Origin: an uncultured Saprospiraceae bacterium | Lineage (GTDB): Bacteria > Bacteroidota > Bacteroidia > Chitinophagales > Saprospiraceae | Direction of reading: 5' to 3' | Length of the DNA: 6,941 nt | Assembly (NCBI GenBank): GCA_937952155.1 | Contig: CALFYH010000261.1 | Location: forward strand, 1-6,941 | Shown here: in pieces, positions 5,723-6,941 of the stretch | How positions within the stretch are numbered: the stretch's first letter is position 1 | How the letters are laid out: each line of letters starts with the position of its first letter | Made by a program: the position numbers and the translations under genes | The notes under the pieces: generated by a model | What the model was told of the DNA's origin: nothing | Database searches by the model: none | What the model saw: the letters and a program-made list of their open reading frames with translations, nothing else

Positions 5723-6598
5723 CTATTGGACTTCAAAAGCTCTTTGGTTATATAATTCTAAATGTGACGTTACTATGAGTTTTCTTGGGATATTTTTAAA
5801 TAGGGAGTATGTTTCAATTAATGGCTTGAATTTTTCGCTTCCGTTAATGCTTAAACAATTGTAAAAAAGCCATAGTAGTTCGTAATCTGATATTTGTGCT
5901 CGTATAAAAGATGTATACTTATATTTAATTTCGAAAATATCATTTTCAGATACAGCAGAATCGTTATTAAAGAAATTTGTTTGGTCAACATGTTTTATCA
6001 TTCTATACAAATTTCTAAAATAATGACCTAAGTCAGTTTGTGCATTTTCGTAATGCTTAAGATAAATATTTTCATATTCTGATGGATTTAATTCGAGTTC
6101 ATTATTAAAATTTCTATACAGATACCTAAAGACATCTCTGCCATGAATAACAACAACTTCCTTATCAATTCCATGTGTTTCTTTCATTGTTGGCAATCTA
6201 GTTAGATGCATTTCTTTATTTTTGTAATATCTAAAGTCTATAGCATTCACTATTTGATGATGTTGATCTAAAAGGTTGAAAAATGTATGTTCAAAACGTT
6301 GTATTTTTAATGTTTCGTTTTGAGTTTTAAATTCAGCTCTTGTTTCTTTTAATTCTTTTCTTTGAAGCTTTAACTCGTTTCTTTGTAATAAGATTGTTAA
6401 AATAATTCCAGCGAATGCTAACCCTGAAAAAAGTGCATTTAAGCCGCCAAACATATCCCCGAAAGTACCCCTTTCATTATACCCTATATCCTTTAGGTTG
6501 TATAAAGTAAATATCCAAAGTAAAATAATGACAATAACTATAAAAGATGCTATAAATATAAAGTTTTTATCCCCTTTATTTTCTTTTGCTTTAACCAT
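5723..6598 (-). CDS. putative phage abortive infection protein (PutAbiC family)
   Basis: The protein has 291 residues from the ATG at 6598. Two membrane segments (about 13-33 and 54-72) flank the family signature RGTFGDMFGGLNALFSG (43-59). A charged coiled coil (73-104, alternating LQR/KEL/RAEF) follows, then the cytoplasmic block QRFEHTFFNLLDQHHQIVNAI (100-120, written here in two overlapping parts: QRFEHTFFNLL and LLDQHHQIVNAI). Next come GRDVFRYLY (153-161), HYFRNLYRMIKHVDQTNFF (192-210) and YTSFIRAQISDYELLWLFYN (228-247). These match the putative AbiC-like family (PF16872) as I remember it. Such proteins are thought to abort phage infection; the biochemical activity is unknown. The frame stays open to an ATG at 6736, but I prefer 6598. 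The best promoter (-7 at 6713-6720) would start inside the longer version, the extra N-terminus is unlike the family, and AAAAAA precedes this ATG. G+C in counted rows is only 23-28%, which suggests acquisition by transfer. It has no visible partner gene. Confidence 0.8.
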   Translation of the reverse strand: MVKAKENKGDKNFIFIASFIVIVIILLWIFTLYNLKDIGYNERGTFGDMFGGLNALFSGLAFAGIILTILLQRNELKLQRKELKETRAEFKTQNETLKIQRFEHTFFNLLDQHHQIVNAIDFRYYKNKEMHLTRLPTMKETHGIDKEVVVIHGRDVFRYLYRNFNNELELNPSEYENIYLKHYENAQTDLGHYFRNLYRMIKHVDQTNFFNNDSAVSENDIFEIKYKYTSFIRAQISDYELLWLFYNCLSINGSEKFKPLIETYSLFKNIPRKLIVTSHLELYNQRAFEVQ

Positions 6599-6712
6599 TT
6601 TTTTAAATATTTGATATTTTTGATTAAGTTTTTCTATGATTTTAATTTTAAACAAAATTAATTGATTCCTATATTTAAATAATGTCATTTCACAAATTAA
6701 AAAAAAACAAAA

Positions 6713-6720
6713 CAAAGATA
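6713..6720 (-). promoter_or_regulatory. candidate promoter of the abortive-infection gene (-7 element)
   Basis: The minus strand reads TATCTTTG, a full TAnnTTTG match, with a start near 6706. A TTG stands 13 bp upstream (6736-6734), too close for a standard -33. A second full match, TAATTTTG at 6660-6653, would give a leader of about 48 bases to the ATG at 6598. Either position excludes translation from the ATG at 6736. Confidence 0.45.
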
Positions 6721-6805
6721 CACCACATCTAAACAATTTAATAAATACTTCAAGTTATGTTATATTTTTTATAATCACCACAAAGTAAAACCATTTTTGC
6801 TAAGC

Positions 6806-6941
6806 TTAAAACTCCTTATTCAAAAAGATACCAAACTCTGAGTCAATTCCATCATTATCAGCTGGGCTTAAGTCTGCACCTACACCAACCATGATCGACT
6901 TTCGCTCCAATCCTATTCTTAGTTGCTGAGAACTATTGAGT
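6806..6941 (-). CDS. C-terminal end of an unidentified protein, beta-barrel-like, runs off the right edge
   Basis: One minus-strand frame is open from the right edge to a TAA at 6808-6806, giving 44 residues; the other two minus-strand frames have stops close to the edge. The visible end contains QQLRIGLERKSIMVGVGADL and then DSEFGIFLNKEF. Alternating hydrophobic and polar residues, a turn rich in Asp, Asn and Gly (SPADNDGID), and a C-terminal Phe are what the last strands of an outer-membrane beta-barrel look like. No family can be assigned from so short a piece. No clear terminator follows it in the 207 bp before the abortive-infection start. Confidence 0.55.
   Translation of the reverse strand, partial: LNSSQQLRIGLERKSIMVGVGADLSPADNDGIDSEFGIFLNKEF

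Noticed and set aside
5723..6598. HEPN RNase (RX4-6H) motif in the abortive-infection protein
   Set aside because: The only nearby Arg/His pairs (R195, R199 and H203) have the wrong spacing, so I do not claim nuclease activity.

Overview
The window looks like chromosomal DNA from a member of the Bacteroidota. It is AT-rich: rows I counted by hand are about 40% G+C in metX and in the response regulator, but only about 23-28% in the abortive-infection gene. Gene starts sit behind A/T-rich leaders with no clear Shine-Dalgarno sequence. Most gene starts are preceded by TAnnTTTG, the -7 element read by the Bacteroidota primary sigma factor. A lipoprotein carries a K-E-E surface-export signature next to its acylated cysteine. 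The gene types (AlgZ/LytS-like kinase with a LytTR regulator, MetX under a SAM riboswitch) fit the same phylum. I cannot name a genus.

Left part (1-2258, all on the minus strand). The N-terminal 165 codons of topA (DNA topoisomerase I) run off the left edge. Next comes metX (homoserine O-acyltransferase, methionine biosynthesis). Between the two lies a strong hairpin that probably ends the metX transcript. About 145 bases upstream of metX is an unmistakable SAM-I (S-box) riboswitch with P1-P4, a kink-turn and a compensated pseudoknot, and upstream of it are candidate promoters. High S-adenosylmethionine should therefore shut down metX.

Middle part (2256-5474). A surface-type lipoprotein of the agmatine/peptidyl-arginine deiminase family (minus strand) is divergent from a two-gene operon on the plus strand: a membrane histidine kinase and a LytTR response regulator whose genes overlap by four bases (ATGA). 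The operon ends at a hairpin terminator. The 257-bp divergent spacer holds promoters for both sides, four ATGYAT hexamers and an inverted repeat at the kinase start, all candidate operators.

Right part (5592-6941, minus strand). A low-GC, apparently monocistronic gene encodes a two-TM, coiled-coil protein of the putative phage abortive infection (PutAbiC) family, with its own promoter and terminator. It is a plausible anti-phage defence cargo. The window ends inside the 3' end of another minus-strand gene whose 44 visible residues look like beta-strands ending in Phe.

I see no IS element, CRISPR array, tRNA or rRNA. No wholly new system is evident. The points most worth a second look are the abortive-infection gene, the exported deiminase beside the LytTR system, and the riboswitch with an unexplained expression platform.
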